From contig PLWX01000072.1 of the NCBI GenBank assembly GCA_003151155.1, forward strand, positions 14,483-78,482: a stretch of 64,000 bases of DNA, given 5' to 3'. The notes under the pieces were generated by a model. It ran no database searches, had not been told where the DNA came from, and saw only the letters and a list, made by a program, of their open reading frames with translations. Both the position numbers and the translations under genes were made by a program. This DNA is from Acidobacteriaceae bacterium (GTDB lineage: Bacteria; Acidobacteriota; Terriglobia; Terriglobales; Acidobacteriaceae). Every line of letters starts with the position of its first letter. Within the stretch, counting starts at the first letter, position 1. Below, piece by piece: positions 44,228 through 54,024 of the stretch.

Positions 44228-45880
44228 GTGTTGGTTTGGATGGCAACCTTGCTGGTCGTGGCCACGCTTTTGAGCGCGCTAGCCTGGTTTGCGCGCAGGA
44301 GTCGGAGACTTTCAAAACGTGTGGCGGATTTGCAGCGAGAAATCGGGGTGCGCGAATGTATTGAGCGGCAGTTGCAGGCGATTCAGTCAAACCTCCAAAT
44401 GGCGACGGAAGCCTCCGGCGTGGGCACCTGGTATTGGGATCTACAGACGGATGAAGTCACGAGCTCCGACCAGGCGGCTCGCTTGTTTGGCCTCGAGACC
44501 GACAGCCGGACGTTCAAGAGTTCCGATTGGTTGTCTCTCACCCATCCGGACGACGTAGATCGAGTGAAGAGTGTGGTCGCCGGGGCGTCCAGCGCAGGCG
44601 AAATCTACCATGTTGAGTACCGGGTAGCCCGCCCCGATGGCAAGACGGTGTGGCTCTCAACGTCCGGACGCGCCCTACGAGACTCGGACGGCACGGTACG
44701 CAGGATGGCCGGAATTACCACCGACGTGACCGATCGCAAGCGACTCGAAGAAAATTTCTATCAAGCTCAAAAAATGGAAGCCGTCGGGCGTCTTGCAGGC
44801 GGCGTGGCTCATGACTTCAACAACATGCTCGGCGTGATCTCCGCTTATGCGGAACTGCTGCGGGAAGATGCAGGGCTGCCCAAATCTTCGGCCAAGCGGG
44901 TTACGGAAATCTTAAATGCGGTGCAGCGAGCGAATGCTCTCACCCGCCAACTACTTGCGTTCAGCCGGAAGCAGGTTATTAACCCGACGAGCCTGGACCT
45001 GAACGCTGTCATTCTCGGGGTGAAGGACATGCTGCAGCGGTTGCTGGGCGAAGATGTGCGCATCAGCACAAACCTTGCGGAGAAGCTCCCGAACATCACC
45101 GCCGATCGCGGTCTACTCGAACAGGTGCTGCTCAACTTCGCGGCGAACTCGCGGGATGCCATGCCCAAAAGCGGGCATTTCGAACTCAAGACATCGGTGC
45201 GTGCCACCCCTGCGCAAGGTACACGAGATTCGAGCGAAGAATTCGTGGTTCTAGACGTCTCCGACACCGGGTGCGGAATGAGTCCCGAAGTGATGAAGCA
45301 TGTCTTCGAGCCCTTCTTCACGACCAAGGATCCAAGCCGGGGTACTGGCCTTGGCCTCGCGACGGTATATGGCGTAGTAGAACAGCTGCAAGGCAAGGTG
45401 ACGGTCGACAGCACGGTTGGGGTGGGCACAACATTTCACATCCATTTGCCGTCGGTGGAGAGCAAGGTAGCGGGCGAGCCAACACCTCCGACGGCCCCGG
45501 AGACTGCTCCTGCAGCGACCATCTTGCTGGTAGAGGATGAGAGCTCACTCCGCAACGTTCTGACTGAGTTTATCGAAGCGTCCGGCATGCGGGTACTTGC
45601 GGCCAGCGGTGGCCGTGAGGCCCTGGCCAGGATTGATGCTGGTGAGCGAATCGACGTTCTACTCACGGATCTCGTCATGCCGGGACTCGACGGGCGGAGC
45701 CTGGCGCAGATCGCCCGCGCGAAAATGCCAAGCTTGCACGTGATTTACATGTCGGGCCACACCGACGATACCTTGATCCAGAAAGAGTCGCTGGAAGCAG
45801 GGCTGTTCTACCTGCAAAAGCCCTTCAGCCGGGCCGATTTAGTGAAAGCCATTGCGGCGGCCATGGTTCCGGTCGCGTAA
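44228..45880 (+). CDS. Hybrid sensor kinase (PAS-HisKA-HATPase-REC)
   Basis: From GTG 44228 (GGAG 9 nt upstream) the product has 550 residues: one N-terminal transmembrane segment (about 3-20), a short coiled coil, a PAS domain with PAC motif (about 60-175; TWYWDLQTDEVTSSDQAARL), an H-box GGVAHDFNNMLGVISAYAEL, ATPase motifs (LLNFAANSRDAMP, VSDTGCGMSPEV, GTGLGLATVYGVVEQ) and a C-terminal receiver (ILLVEDESSLRNVL, Asp in LLTDLVMPGLDG, Lys in LQKPF). Only one membrane segment means it probably senses cytosolic signals through PAS. No partner regulator is adjacent. An in-frame TTG at 44222 is a less likely start. Confidence 0.93.
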   Translation: MLVWMATLLVVATLLSALAWFARRSRRLSKRVADLQREIGVRECIERQLQAIQSNLQMATEASGVGTWYWDLQTDEVTSSDQAARLFGLETDSRTFKSSDWLSLTHPDDVDRVKSVVAGASSAGEIYHVEYRVARPDGKTVWLSTSGRALRDSDGTVRRMAGITTDVTDRKRLEENFYQAQKMEAVGRLAGGVAHDFNNMLGVISAYAELLREDAGLPKSSAKRVTEILNAVQRANALTRQLLAFSRKQVINPTSLDLNAVILGVKDMLQRLLGEDVRISTNLAEKLPNITADRGLLEQVLLNFAANSRDAMPKSGHFELKTSVRATPAQGTRDSSEEFVVLDVSDTGCGMSPEVMKHVFEPFFTTKDPSRGTGLGLATVYGVVEQLQGKVTVDSTVGVGTTFHIHLPSVESKVAGEPTPPTAPETAPAATILLVEDESSLRNVLTEFIEASGMRVLAASGGREALARIDAGERIDVLLTDLVMPGLDGRSLAQIARAKMPSLHVIYMSGHTDDTLIQKESLEAGLFYLQKPFSRADLVKAIAAAMVPVA

Positions 45881-45988
45881 AACTGTGTAAGCCGCACCAC
45901 CCCATTGAACTTCCATTTATGATTAGGCGTTTGTAGCCCGGCGGACACCCCCTAGTTTTTAGGAATCCAATGGGAGCAGGTTGAGCCC

Positions 45989-48900
45989 ATGTGGATTGTC
46001 AGACTCGCCCTTCGCCGGCCTTATACCTTCGTAGTAGCGTCGCTGCTGATCCTCATTTTGGGTCTGACGTCGATCGTCACCACCCAGAAAGACATATTTC
46101 CATACATCGATATTCCCGTCGTCAGTGTGATTTGGACATACACCGGTCTCTCGCCTGACGAGATGGAAAAGCGCATGGTGACGATCACCGAGCGCGCCAT
46201 GACGACGACGGTAAACGACATCGAGCACATGGAGTCGCAGTCGTACAACGGCGTGGCGGTTATTAAAATTTACTTCCAGCCCACGGCGAAGGTGGAACTC
46301 GCAATTTCGCAGGTCACCTCGATCGTGCAGACCATCCTGAAAGTACTGCCACCGGGAACTACGCCCCCGGCGATCGTGAAATATGACGCCTCTTCCGTGC
46401 CAGTTCTTCAACTCGGCTTGGCGGGCGAAGGACTGAGCGAATCGCAGCTTTACGACTACGGAACTAATTTCATTCGCACCCAGCTCGCGACCGTGCAAGG
46501 CGCGGCAGTTCCTTTGCCTTACGGCGGCAAACAGCGGCAGATCATGGTCGACATCGATCCCGACCAGATGTATGCGAAGCACGTGTCGGCCCAAGATGTT
46601 TCCGCTGCACTTGGATTGCAAAACCTCATCCTGCCTGCCGGCACAGCCAAGATGGGAGATAAGGAATACCTGGTTCGCATCAACAGCAGCCCCACCACGG
46701 TGCAGGGGTTGAACGAACTTCCGATCCGCGCTTCGAATGGCGCCTTCGTGTTTATGAAGGACGTGGCGCAAGTTCGCGATGGTTTCGCAGTGCAATCCAA
46801 TATCGTGCGCTTGAATGGCTCTCGTTCTGCAATGCTCTCCGTGTTAAAGAACGGGAAAGCCTCCACGCTCGATATCGTGAAAGCCGTGAAGGCTGCGCTG
46901 CCGAGGATCGAGAGTACCTTGCCGGCAAACCTTAAGATCACGCCCCAGTTCGACCAGTCGCTTTTCGTGCGCGCTTCGATCTGGGGAGTGTTGCGGGAAG
47001 CGGCGATCGCGGCATTCCTGACGGCCCTGATGATCCTGCTCTTCCTGGGAAGCTGGCGCAGCACGCTGATTGTTTGCACTTCGATTCCGCTGTCGATCCT
47101 GACTTCGATCGTCGTCTTCACTTCGCTTGGCGAGACGATCAACATCATGACGCTAGGCGGATTGGCCCTGGCCGTGGGCATTCTCGTCGACGATGCAACG
47201 GTCGAACTGGAAAACGTTCACCGCAACATGGGGATGAAGAAGCCGCTGACCCGCGCCATCCTCGACGGAGCTCAGCAGATCGCGGTGCCGACACTGGTTT
47301 CGACACTGGCAATCTGTATCGTCTTCGTGCCCGTCGTGCTGCTCACGGGTGCGGCGAAGTATCTCTTCACTCCGTTAGCGATGGCCGTCGTTTTCGCGAT
47401 GATGGCGTCTTATCTGCTCTCGCGAACCCTGGTACCGACAATGGTGCACTTCCTCCTCGGCGCGGAGATGCCGCTGTACACCGAGGAAAATCCAGACACC
47501 AAAGAGGCACGCAGCTGGATTTGGCGGGTCCATCAGCGCTTTGAGCATCACTTTGAGAAATTTCGGGATTGGTACAAGGGCATCTTGACTTGGGCGCTAT
47601 ACCATCGCGCGCTCGTGCTGATTGTCTTCGGCGTGTTTGTGCTTGGTTCGGGAATTCTTGTGCTGGTCATCGGCGAAGACTTCTTCCCCTACGTGGACGC
47701 GGGTCAGATGCGTATGCATGTGCGTGCGCCGGAGGGCACGCGCATTGAAGATACAGAACAGATCTTCGCACGCATCGAAGAGCAAATTCGCCAGATTGTT
47801 CCTGCGGACGAGACCGATCTTATTCTCGACAACATCGGATTGCCCGCCAGCGGCATCAACCTGGCTTTCAGCGATTCCTCGTCGGTAGGCAATGCGGATG
47901 GCGACATCCTGATCGCGCTCAAGGAGAAGCACCATCCGACGCGAGACTATATCCGCAGATTGCGCTCGATGATGGAAGAGAGGTTTCCTCAGGAATCGTA
48001 TTTCTTTCCGGCTGCGAATATCACCAACCAAATCTTAAATTTTGGCTTGCCCGCGCCCATTGACGTGCAGGTGGTTGGCCGCGATCCAGTCGGCAATTAC
48101 AAAATTGCGGAAGAGATCCGCGACCGGATGCGGGATATTCCCGGCGCCGTCGATGTGCATATCCACCAGCAGATTGCTTATCCGGAGATTGATGTCGATG
48201 TGGATCGCAGCAAGGCGCAGCAGCTTGGCCTGTCGCAGCGTGACGTGGCCAGTTCGCTTCTGATCTCTTTGAGCGGCAGCTATCAGACTGCGCCGAACCA
48301 GTGGCTGAATTACGGCAATGGCGTGAACTACACGGTCACCGTACAGACGCCGCAATACAAGATTGATTCCATGCAGAAGCTGGAGAACACCCCGCTGACC
48401 AGCAGCGCTAACAGCGGGGGCAATCCACAGTTACTCAGCAATGTTGCGACCTTCCGGCGCTCGGTTTCGACTGCAATCGTGAATCATTACAACGTGCAGC
48501 CCACCTACGATATTTATGCTGACGCAGACCAGCGGGATTTGGGTGGGGTGGCTCGCGATATTAATAAGATCATTGCCGACGTCAGCAATCACCTTTCAAA
48601 GGGAAGCTTCATCGTAATGCGCGGACAGGTGCAGACGATGAACCAATCGTTCACCCGTTTGGGCATCGGAATTCTGTTCGCTATCATTTTTGTGTACCTG
48701 CTGATGGCAGTGAACTTCCAGTCCTGGATCGATCCCGCAATTATCCTGATGGCTCTGCCGGGAGCATTTGCCGGGATCCTCTGGATGTTGTTCGTCACAC
48801 AGACGACGTTCAATGTGCCGTCGCTGATGGGTACTATCATGAGCATCGGTGTCGCGACGGCAAACAGCATTCTGCTCGTCACCTTCGCAAATGACGAACG

Positions 48901-49213
48901 CCTGGAGGGCAAAGATCGGATTGAGGCCGCGATTTCCGCGGGATATACGCGTCTCCGGCCCGTATGTATGACGGCACTCGCTATGATCATTGGTATGCTT
49001 CCGATGGCACTGTCGATGGGTGAGGGCGGAGAGCAGAATGCGCCGCTGGGACGTGCTGTGATCGGCGGCCTGATGCTGGCTACGGTCAGCACATTGGTGA
49101 TTGTGCCGATCGTTTATTCTTTGTTGCGCAAGAATCCACCGATCGATTACGACAAGAAGATCGACGAAGAATGGCATGAACCCAATGTTGGCGAACAACC
49201 GCAGAGCGCGTAA
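45989..49213 (+). CDS. RND efflux permease
   Basis: A 1074-residue inner-membrane pump subunit with the twelve-helix, two-large-loop plan of AcrB/HAE1-type RND transporters. It starts MWIVRLALRRPYTFVVASLL, carries the TM4 proton-relay pair Asp-Asp in AVGILVDDATVELENVHR, and the C-terminal helices ATVSTLVIVPIVYSLL. In TM10 the position of the AcrB relay lysine (SAKNAIL) reads ATANSIL, so that lysine is absent, as in various HAE1 relatives. It would drive proton-coupled export; the substrate is unknown. The gene heads a permease-adaptor-TolC operon, an order different from acrAB. Confidence 0.94.
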   Translation: MWIVRLALRRPYTFVVASLLILILGLTSIVTTQKDIFPYIDIPVVSVIWTYTGLSPDEMEKRMVTITERAMTTTVNDIEHMESQSYNGVAVIKIYFQPTAKVELAISQVTSIVQTILKVLPPGTTPPAIVKYDASSVPVLQLGLAGEGLSESQLYDYGTNFIRTQLATVQGAAVPLPYGGKQRQIMVDIDPDQMYAKHVSAQDVSAALGLQNLILPAGTAKMGDKEYLVRINSSPTTVQGLNELPIRASNGAFVFMKDVAQVRDGFAVQSNIVRLNGSRSAMLSVLKNGKASTLDIVKAVKAALPRIESTLPANLKITPQFDQSLFVRASIWGVLREAAIAAFLTALMILLFLGSWRSTLIVCTSIPLSILTSIVVFTSLGETINIMTLGGLALAVGILVDDATVELENVHRNMGMKKPLTRAILDGAQQIAVPTLVSTLAICIVFVPVVLLTGAAKYLFTPLAMAVVFAMMASYLLSRTLVPTMVHFLLGAEMPLYTEENPDTKEARSWIWRVHQRFEHHFEKFRDWYKGILTWALYHRALVLIVFGVFVLGSGILVLVIGEDFFPYVDAGQMRMHVRAPEGTRIEDTEQIFARIEEQIRQIVPADETDLILDNIGLPASGINLAFSDSSSVGNADGDILIALKEKHHPTRDYIRRLRSMMEERFPQESYFFPAANITNQILNFGLPAPIDVQVVGRDPVGNYKIAEEIRDRMRDIPGAVDVHIHQQIAYPEIDVDVDRSKAQQLGLSQRDVASSLLISLSGSYQTAPNQWLNYGNGVNYTVTVQTPQYKIDSMQKLENTPLTSSANSGGNPQLLSNVATFRRSVSTAIVNHYNVQPTYDIYADADQRDLGGVARDINKIIADVSNHLSKGSFIVMRGQVQTMNQSFTRLGIGILFAIIFVYLLMAVNFQSWIDPAIILMALPGAFAGILWMLFVTQTTFNVPSLMGTIMSIGVATANSILLVTFANDERLEGKDRIEAAISAGYTRLRPVCMTALAMIIGMLPMALSMGEGGEQNAPLGRAVIGGLMLATVSTLVIVPIVYSLLRKNPPIDYDKKIDEEWHEPNVGEQPQSA

Positions 49214-49219
49214 ACAGGC

Positions 49220-50563
49220 ATGAGCGAACAGCAAACACAAACGACGGATAAACCGGCAACCTCGGATACCCCCACGAATCTCCGGTTGTGGATCATCCTG
49301 GCCGCGATTCTGTTGGTGATCGTGTTCCTGGTCGGCTTTGTGCCGCGCCATGAGCGCACGAAGAAAATCGACGAGGCTGCGAAGCAGCGCGAGAGCAGCG
49401 CGCCGGCATTGGAGGTCATCAAGGTCCAGCGCTCCAGGGCCAATGCTCACTTGACTATCCCCGGCACCATCACCGCAGTTGTGGAAGCACCGATTTACGC
49501 CCGGGCCTCGGGATACATTTCCAAGCGCTATGTGGATATCGGGGACCATGTGCACGCTGGCCAGTTGTTAGCGCTGATCGATGCTCCCGATCTAGACCAG
49601 CAGGTGGACCAGGCGCGGGCGTCGCTGTTGCAGGCACAATCCGTTCTTGGTCAAATGCAAGCTCAACTGAAATTGGCGACCGTGACCACCGAGCGCTATC
49701 GAGTGCTGGTTGCCAAGGGAGTGCTTTCACGGCAAGACGGTGATACCCAGGAAGCCAACTTGGAAGTCTCCCAGGCGAACGTCAAGGCTGCTGAAAACAG
49801 CGTTGTCGGAAGCCGGGCAAATCTCGATCGTCTGTTGAGACTGCAGGGTTACGAGAAGGTGACTGCTCCCTTTAACGGAATTGTTACGGCGCGGAATGTG
49901 GACGTCGGGACATTGATCTCCGCGACTGGCGCGGGACAGGGTAATACTGCGACCGCGGCAGTTCCGACCGGTCTGAGCCAGGGTGGACAGATGTTCAGCG
50001 TGGCGCAAAGTGAGCGCATGCGCGTCTTCATTGGAATTCCTGAAGCCTATTCCGCATTCGTGAAGATAGGCGAAAGCTCCGATGTCGAAGTCAGCTCATT
50101 ACCTGGGCAAAAATTCACAGGCAAGATTACTCGTACTGCGAACGCAGTCGATCCCGGGACACGCACCTTGCTCACTGAAGTACAGATCGATAATCGTGAG
50201 GGCAAACTTCTGCCGGGAATGTATGGGGTGATTACTTTTGAAAATGTTCGCACCGCGCCACCCCTGGTCATTCCTGCAGATGCCCTGATCTCGCGAGCAC
50301 AGGGGAACATGGTTGCCGTCGTCCGCGATAATGTCGTGCACTTACAGACGATTACGGTGGGTCGCGATTACGGCGCGCAACTCGAAGTTCTGAGCGGATT
50401 GAATGACGGCGATCAGGTGGCGATCAATCCCAGCGATATCGCAACGGAAGGTGCCAAGGTCGTTCCGCGCGAAGCTCCGGCACAACCACAGCCGGCCGGT
50501 GGCCAGCCGGCTAACGGTGCGGGCCAACAAAGCGGCTCGGGGAAGAAGCGCGCTGGCCAATGA
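49220..50563 (+). CDS. RND periplasmic adaptor (membrane fusion protein)
   Basis: A 447-residue HlyD/AcrA-type adaptor. N-terminal membrane anchor at about 25-43 (LWIILAAILLVIVFLVGFVP), then lipoyl half-motifs (APIYARASGYISKRYVDIGD and YEKVTAPFNGIVTARNVDVG) flanking a helical hairpin (about 125-190), a beta-barrel and membrane-proximal domain, and a Gln/Pro/Gly-rich tail ending GKKRAGQ. It bridges the RND pump and TolC channel in the periplasm. The anchor is a transmembrane helix rather than a lipoprotein Cys. Starts 6 nt after the permease; its stop overlaps the TolC-like ATG. Confidence 0.94.
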   Translation: MSEQQTQTTDKPATSDTPTNLRLWIILAAILLVIVFLVGFVPRHERTKKIDEAAKQRESSAPALEVIKVQRSRANAHLTIPGTITAVVEAPIYARASGYISKRYVDIGDHVHAGQLLALIDAPDLDQQVDQARASLLQAQSVLGQMQAQLKLATVTTERYRVLVAKGVLSRQDGDTQEANLEVSQANVKAAENSVVGSRANLDRLLRLQGYEKVTAPFNGIVTARNVDVGTLISATGAGQGNTATAAVPTGLSQGGQMFSVAQSERMRVFIGIPEAYSAFVKIGESSDVEVSSLPGQKFTGKITRTANAVDPGTRTLLTEVQIDNREGKLLPGMYGVITFENVRTAPPLVIPADALISRAQGNMVAVVRDNVVHLQTITVGRDYGAQLEVLSGLNDGDQVAINPSDIATEGAKVVPREAPAQPQPAGGQPANGAGQQSGSGKKRAGQ

Positions 50564-52527
50564 CCTCGCAAAAATTGCAGCGGCTGGCTCTGTTCCTGGC
50601 ATTGCTATCGACGCTGAACCTCGCGCAGACTGCGCCTCCTCCTGCCGAACCGCAATCCTCGTCCGAGAGCGGCGTCATCCGGCAGACCGAAAACGACAAC
50701 ACGAAACCGGAGCGGGAACGCCCTCGCGCATCATTCTCATTTCCGTTTCTTAGCGCATATAGCTATCGACGAGTTCCTGACCTGCAACTCGATCACACCA
50801 CGAAACTGGCGACGCTGGTGCAGAACGGTTCACTGCGATTGTCGCTGCAGGACGCGATTGAGCTGGCAGTCGAGAACAATCTCGATGTCGAGATTCATCG
50901 TTATGGCCTGGCGATCGCGGATACTGATGTTCTGCGCGCCCAGGGCGGTGGCTCGACACGCGGATTGGATTACAGCGAGGCGCAGGTTCCAAGCGGCGTC
51001 GGTGGGCCGGGAAGCCCGTTGCTGAACGCAGCCGCGGCCACCGTGAGTCCGACCAATCCAACGATAACCAACACCTTCCAACTGAATCAGATCGAGCAGG
51101 TGCAGACCAACCTTTCGTTGCAGGGCGCTACGCCTTTCTCCACGGGCCCCGCAATTCCGCTGTACGATCCAACCCTGGTTGGCCAGCTCGCATGGGTGAA
51201 GCGCACGCCATTCCTTACGAGTACAACCAGCGGCAGCAGCGTGGGACCGAGTAGCGCAGGGTCCAGCGATACCGAGAACAACACGCTGGCGAACGTATCG
51301 CTGGTACAGGGATTCAGCACGGGAACGCAGTTCCAGGCGGGAGTAAATAACAGTTCGCAGATCCTGACCTCAACAAACTCCAGCGCGAATCCGTTTTTCA
51401 CCGCACCGAACACGATCGCCACCATTTCGCAACCTTTGCTCCGCGGCTTCGGGCCGGGCGTGAATCGCCGATATATACGTATTGCCAAGAACGATCAAAA
51501 GGTTACCCGTCTTATCTTCCGTCAACAGTTGATCGACGTTGTTTCCGGCATTGCGCGACTTTATTACGACCTCGTCAGTCTCCGCGAAGACGTTGCCGTG
51601 AAGCAGGAAACTCTGAATGCGGCGCGTAAGCTCTACTCTGACGACCAGGCGCAAGTCGAAGTCGGTACTTTGCCGCAATTGGAGTTGACGCGCGCGCAAT
51701 CGCTCGTCGCGTCCAGTGAACTCGACCTGGTCAGGTCTCAGGGGCTCGTCGCGCAGCAAGAGACGGTGTTGAAGAGTCAACTGGCACGCCGCGGGTCGGG
51801 CGACGAAATTCTGAAATCTGTGCACATTGAACCGACCGACGTCATCGTGATCCCGGCATCGGACACTCTTCCCCCGGTTGACGATTTGGTGGGGCAAGCT
51901 CTGGTCGCTCGTCCAGATCTTGCGCAGGCAGTGCTGCAAGTGACCAACGGGAGGATTACCCTCGAAGGTTCAAAGAATGAACTGCTTCCGGAACTCGATC
52001 TTTTCGGCAGCCTGCAAACCCACGGAACGATCGGATCCAGCTCGCTGGCGCCAAGTATTCCAAGTCCGGTCACGACGCCTGCGAGTGCCACGGCACGAAT
52101 CTACGAAGCAGGAATCCAACTCACCTTGCCGCTTCGTAACCGGATAGCGCAGGCCGATGCCCAGCGCGATACGCTCCAGGTTCGCCAGATGCAAGCCCGC
52201 CTGCAACAGCTGGAGAACCAGGTACGCGTCGAAGTGCAGAACGCTTACTCGGCGCTGCAAGTGGCCCGTACGGCGTATAGCGCTGCGGTCAACAGCCGGC
52301 AATACCAGGAGCAGGTGCTGCAAGCCGATCGTGACCGGCTATCCGTGGGTGCGACGTCAAACTTCTTTATCATCCAGGACGCCAGTTATCTTGCCCAGGC
52401 CCGCTCTACCGAAGTAGCGGCGCGCAGCACGTACATTGAGGCGAAGGTTGCTCTCGACCGGGCGATTGGCACCGTTCTCGAAAATAATCACATTGACCTC
52501 GATGACGCGGTCCGTGGCGTAAAGTAA
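50560..52527 (+). CDS. TolC-family outer-membrane efflux protein
   Basis: A 655-residue outer-membrane channel subunit. Signal peptide (LALFLALLSTLNLAQTA), a long non-conserved insert rich in Ser, Pro and Thr between about 100 and 260 that makes it longer than standard TolC (430-500), then the coiled-coil repeats of the OEP family: LYYDLVSLREDVAVKQETLN, ELDLVRSQGLVAQQETVLKS and QVRVEVQNAYSALQVARTAY. It completes the tripartite pump. Its ATG overlaps the adaptor stop (ATGA). The extra N-terminal segment may add a surface-exposed domain. Confidence 0.93.
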   Translation: MTSQKLQRLALFLALLSTLNLAQTAPPPAEPQSSSESGVIRQTENDNTKPERERPRASFSFPFLSAYSYRRVPDLQLDHTTKLATLVQNGSLRLSLQDAIELAVENNLDVEIHRYGLAIADTDVLRAQGGGSTRGLDYSEAQVPSGVGGPGSPLLNAAAATVSPTNPTITNTFQLNQIEQVQTNLSLQGATPFSTGPAIPLYDPTLVGQLAWVKRTPFLTSTTSGSSVGPSSAGSSDTENNTLANVSLVQGFSTGTQFQAGVNNSSQILTSTNSSANPFFTAPNTIATISQPLLRGFGPGVNRRYIRIAKNDQKVTRLIFRQQLIDVVSGIARLYYDLVSLREDVAVKQETLNAARKLYSDDQAQVEVGTLPQLELTRAQSLVASSELDLVRSQGLVAQQETVLKSQLARRGSGDEILKSVHIEPTDVIVIPASDTLPPVDDLVGQALVARPDLAQAVLQVTNGRITLEGSKNELLPELDLFGSLQTHGTIGSSSLAPSIPSPVTTPASATARIYEAGIQLTLPLRNRIAQADAQRDTLQVRQMQARLQQLENQVRVEVQNAYSALQVARTAYSAAVNSRQYQEQVLQADRDRLSVGATSNFFIIQDASYLAQARSTEVAARSTYIEAKVALDRAIGTVLENNHIDLDDAVRGVK

Positions 52528-52575
52528 ACGCTTGCATTCGAACTTGAAATAATCCGGCAGTAGCGGAGGGGATAG

Positions 52576-53538
52576 ATGCGCCCTGTAGTTCTGTCGATCG
52601 TACTTTTGTGCTGCAGCTTTGTTCCTGCGCAGGAAACAGTGACCCCACCGCCTGCGCAGACCCCTCAACCCCCGACGCCTGCAGCGCCTGCCGCGACGGT
52701 CGAGCAGGAATCCACCACGCCCCCCGCACCCTCGACCGAAAAAGAATCACTACCCGCGCCGAAGAACGACAAGAAACAGACGCCACGCGAAGAGGCCTGG
52801 GAAATTCTCCGTCTCGGGGCACAAAACAAGAGTGCAGACCGCAGAACCAAGTCGATCGGCGTTCTTGGTCTTGTTCCCAACAATGCCGAGGCGCGAAAGT
52901 TTGCTGAAACAGGCTTGCAAGATTCAGATCCACGAGTTCGTGCTGCTGCAGCCACTGCGCTCGGGGAAATGGGAGCGAAACCATCCATCGCGCTTCTCGA
53001 GAAGCAATTGGACGACGACGACACGGGAGTTGTTCTTGCCGCTGCCAAAGCGCTGCTGGCAATGAACGACAAGGCCGGTTATGAGGTCTATTACGCAGTG
53101 CTCACCGGGGAGCGCAAGGCCAAGGGATCACTGATTCACGAGCAGATGAAGATTCTGCACGATAAGAAGAAGATGGCGGAAATCGGTATCGATGAAGGGT
53201 TAGGATTCGTTCCGTTCGCCGGCATGGGGTATACCGCCTACAAAATGCTCGCCAAGGACGAGGTGTCACCGGTGCGTGCCGCCGCAGCTCGTGCGCTGGC
53301 ACAAGACCCTGATCCGGCGAGCGCGCACGCGCTGGCAGACGCGGTGGGCGACAAAAGCTGGATTGTGCGTAAGGCGGCAATCGATGCGCTTGCGAAACGC
53401 AACGATCCCAACTGGCTGAAAGCCGTGATTCCCGCAATGGCGGACGAGAAAGATATTGTGATGTACACCGGGGCCGCTGCCGTTATTCACCTGACTGATG
53501 TGCCACCGCGGAATACAAAACGTCGAAAGAAGAAATAG
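52576..53538 (+). CDS. Secreted HEAT-repeat protein
   Basis: A 320-residue exported protein: signal peptide MRPVVLSIVLLCCSFVPAQE, a Pro/Thr/Ala linker (about 22-70), and HEAT/Armadillo-type helical repeats of the PBS-lyase kind: DPRVRAAAATALGEMGAKPS, DDTGVVLAAAKALLAMND, SPVRAAAARALAQDPDPA and SWIVRKAAIDALAKRNDPNW. Such repeats bind proteins; the partner is unknown. GGAGGGG precedes the ATG, 48 nt after the TolC-family gene, so it may be the last gene of the efflux operon. Ends with a basic KRRKKK tail. Confidence 0.82.
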   Translation: MRPVVLSIVLLCCSFVPAQETVTPPPAQTPQPPTPAAPAATVEQESTTPPAPSTEKESLPAPKNDKKQTPREEAWEILRLGAQNKSADRRTKSIGVLGLVPNNAEARKFAETGLQDSDPRVRAAAATALGEMGAKPSIALLEKQLDDDDTGVVLAAAKALLAMNDKAGYEVYYAVLTGERKAKGSLIHEQMKILHDKKKMAEIGIDEGLGFVPFAGMGYTAYKMLAKDEVSPVRAAAARALAQDPDPASAHALADAVGDKSWIVRKAAIDALAKRNDPNWLKAVIPAMADEKDIVMYTGAAAVIHLTDVPPRNTKRRKKK

Positions 53539-53546
53539 CCAGCGTG

Positions 53547-53780
53547 TTATTGCAGAACTTTGTCGGCCAATTGGGCCAGTAAGGCCGCGCGCAGGCGAAC
53601 ATTTTCCTCCATTTCGATCGCGAAATGATGCTTGCAAAAACCCTCCTGTTTGCCGTGATCGCACACAACAAAACGCAATTCACATGGCTTTGCATTCTGC
53701 TCGGTAACTTGGCGCACCTGGTGCCATTTGCAGCTACGAACATCCGGAAATTTATTGGGGTCGTATTTCTCGATTTTCAT
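53547..53780 (-). CDS. 77-residue Cys/His-rich protein
   Basis: A short cytosolic protein with four cysteines and several histidines arranged as CKWH (18), CEL (33), CDHG (40) and CKHH (49), then an amphipathic helix (EENVRLRAALLAQLADKV). The pattern could hold a zinc ion, but no known family was recognised. GGAAGG lies upstream of the ATG at 53780. It runs convergent to the HEAT-repeat gene with a gap of only 8 nt. Confidence 0.6.
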   Translation of the reverse strand: MKIEKYDPNKFPDVRSCKWHQVRQVTEQNAKPCELRFVVCDHGKQEGFCKHHFAIEMEENVRLRAALLAQLADKVLQ

Positions 53781-53836
53781 GGAATCGCCTTCCCAGGCAT
53801 CCTCTCCTAGCGCCTTGAGACTATAAAACCGATCAA

Positions 53837-53973
53837 TTCCCTTTAGGGAAACGTATTTTTAGGGAAATCTTACCTGAAGGGGCCGGGGAATTAATGCCGG
53901 ATTATCGTTATTGTTCCACAAAACGTCGGGTAAACAGTTGCAAAACCATGTAACTGTAACGATTCTTCCCTAA
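53837..53973. promoter_or_regulatory. Repeated TTAGGGAA motifs
   Basis: Between the divergent genes at 53547-53780 and 54025, an inverted pair TTCCCT-TT-AGGGAA (53837-53850) is followed by a second TTTAGGGAAA (53858-53867) and an inverse TTCCCTAA (53966-53973). The first two TTTAGGGAAA copies are 16 nt apart. This may be a cluster of regulator half-sites. Confidence 0.3.
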
Positions 53974-54024
53974 GCAATGGGTGCACGAAGGTGAGTCCCA
54001 CATCCGAGGGAGTGTCAAACGAGA

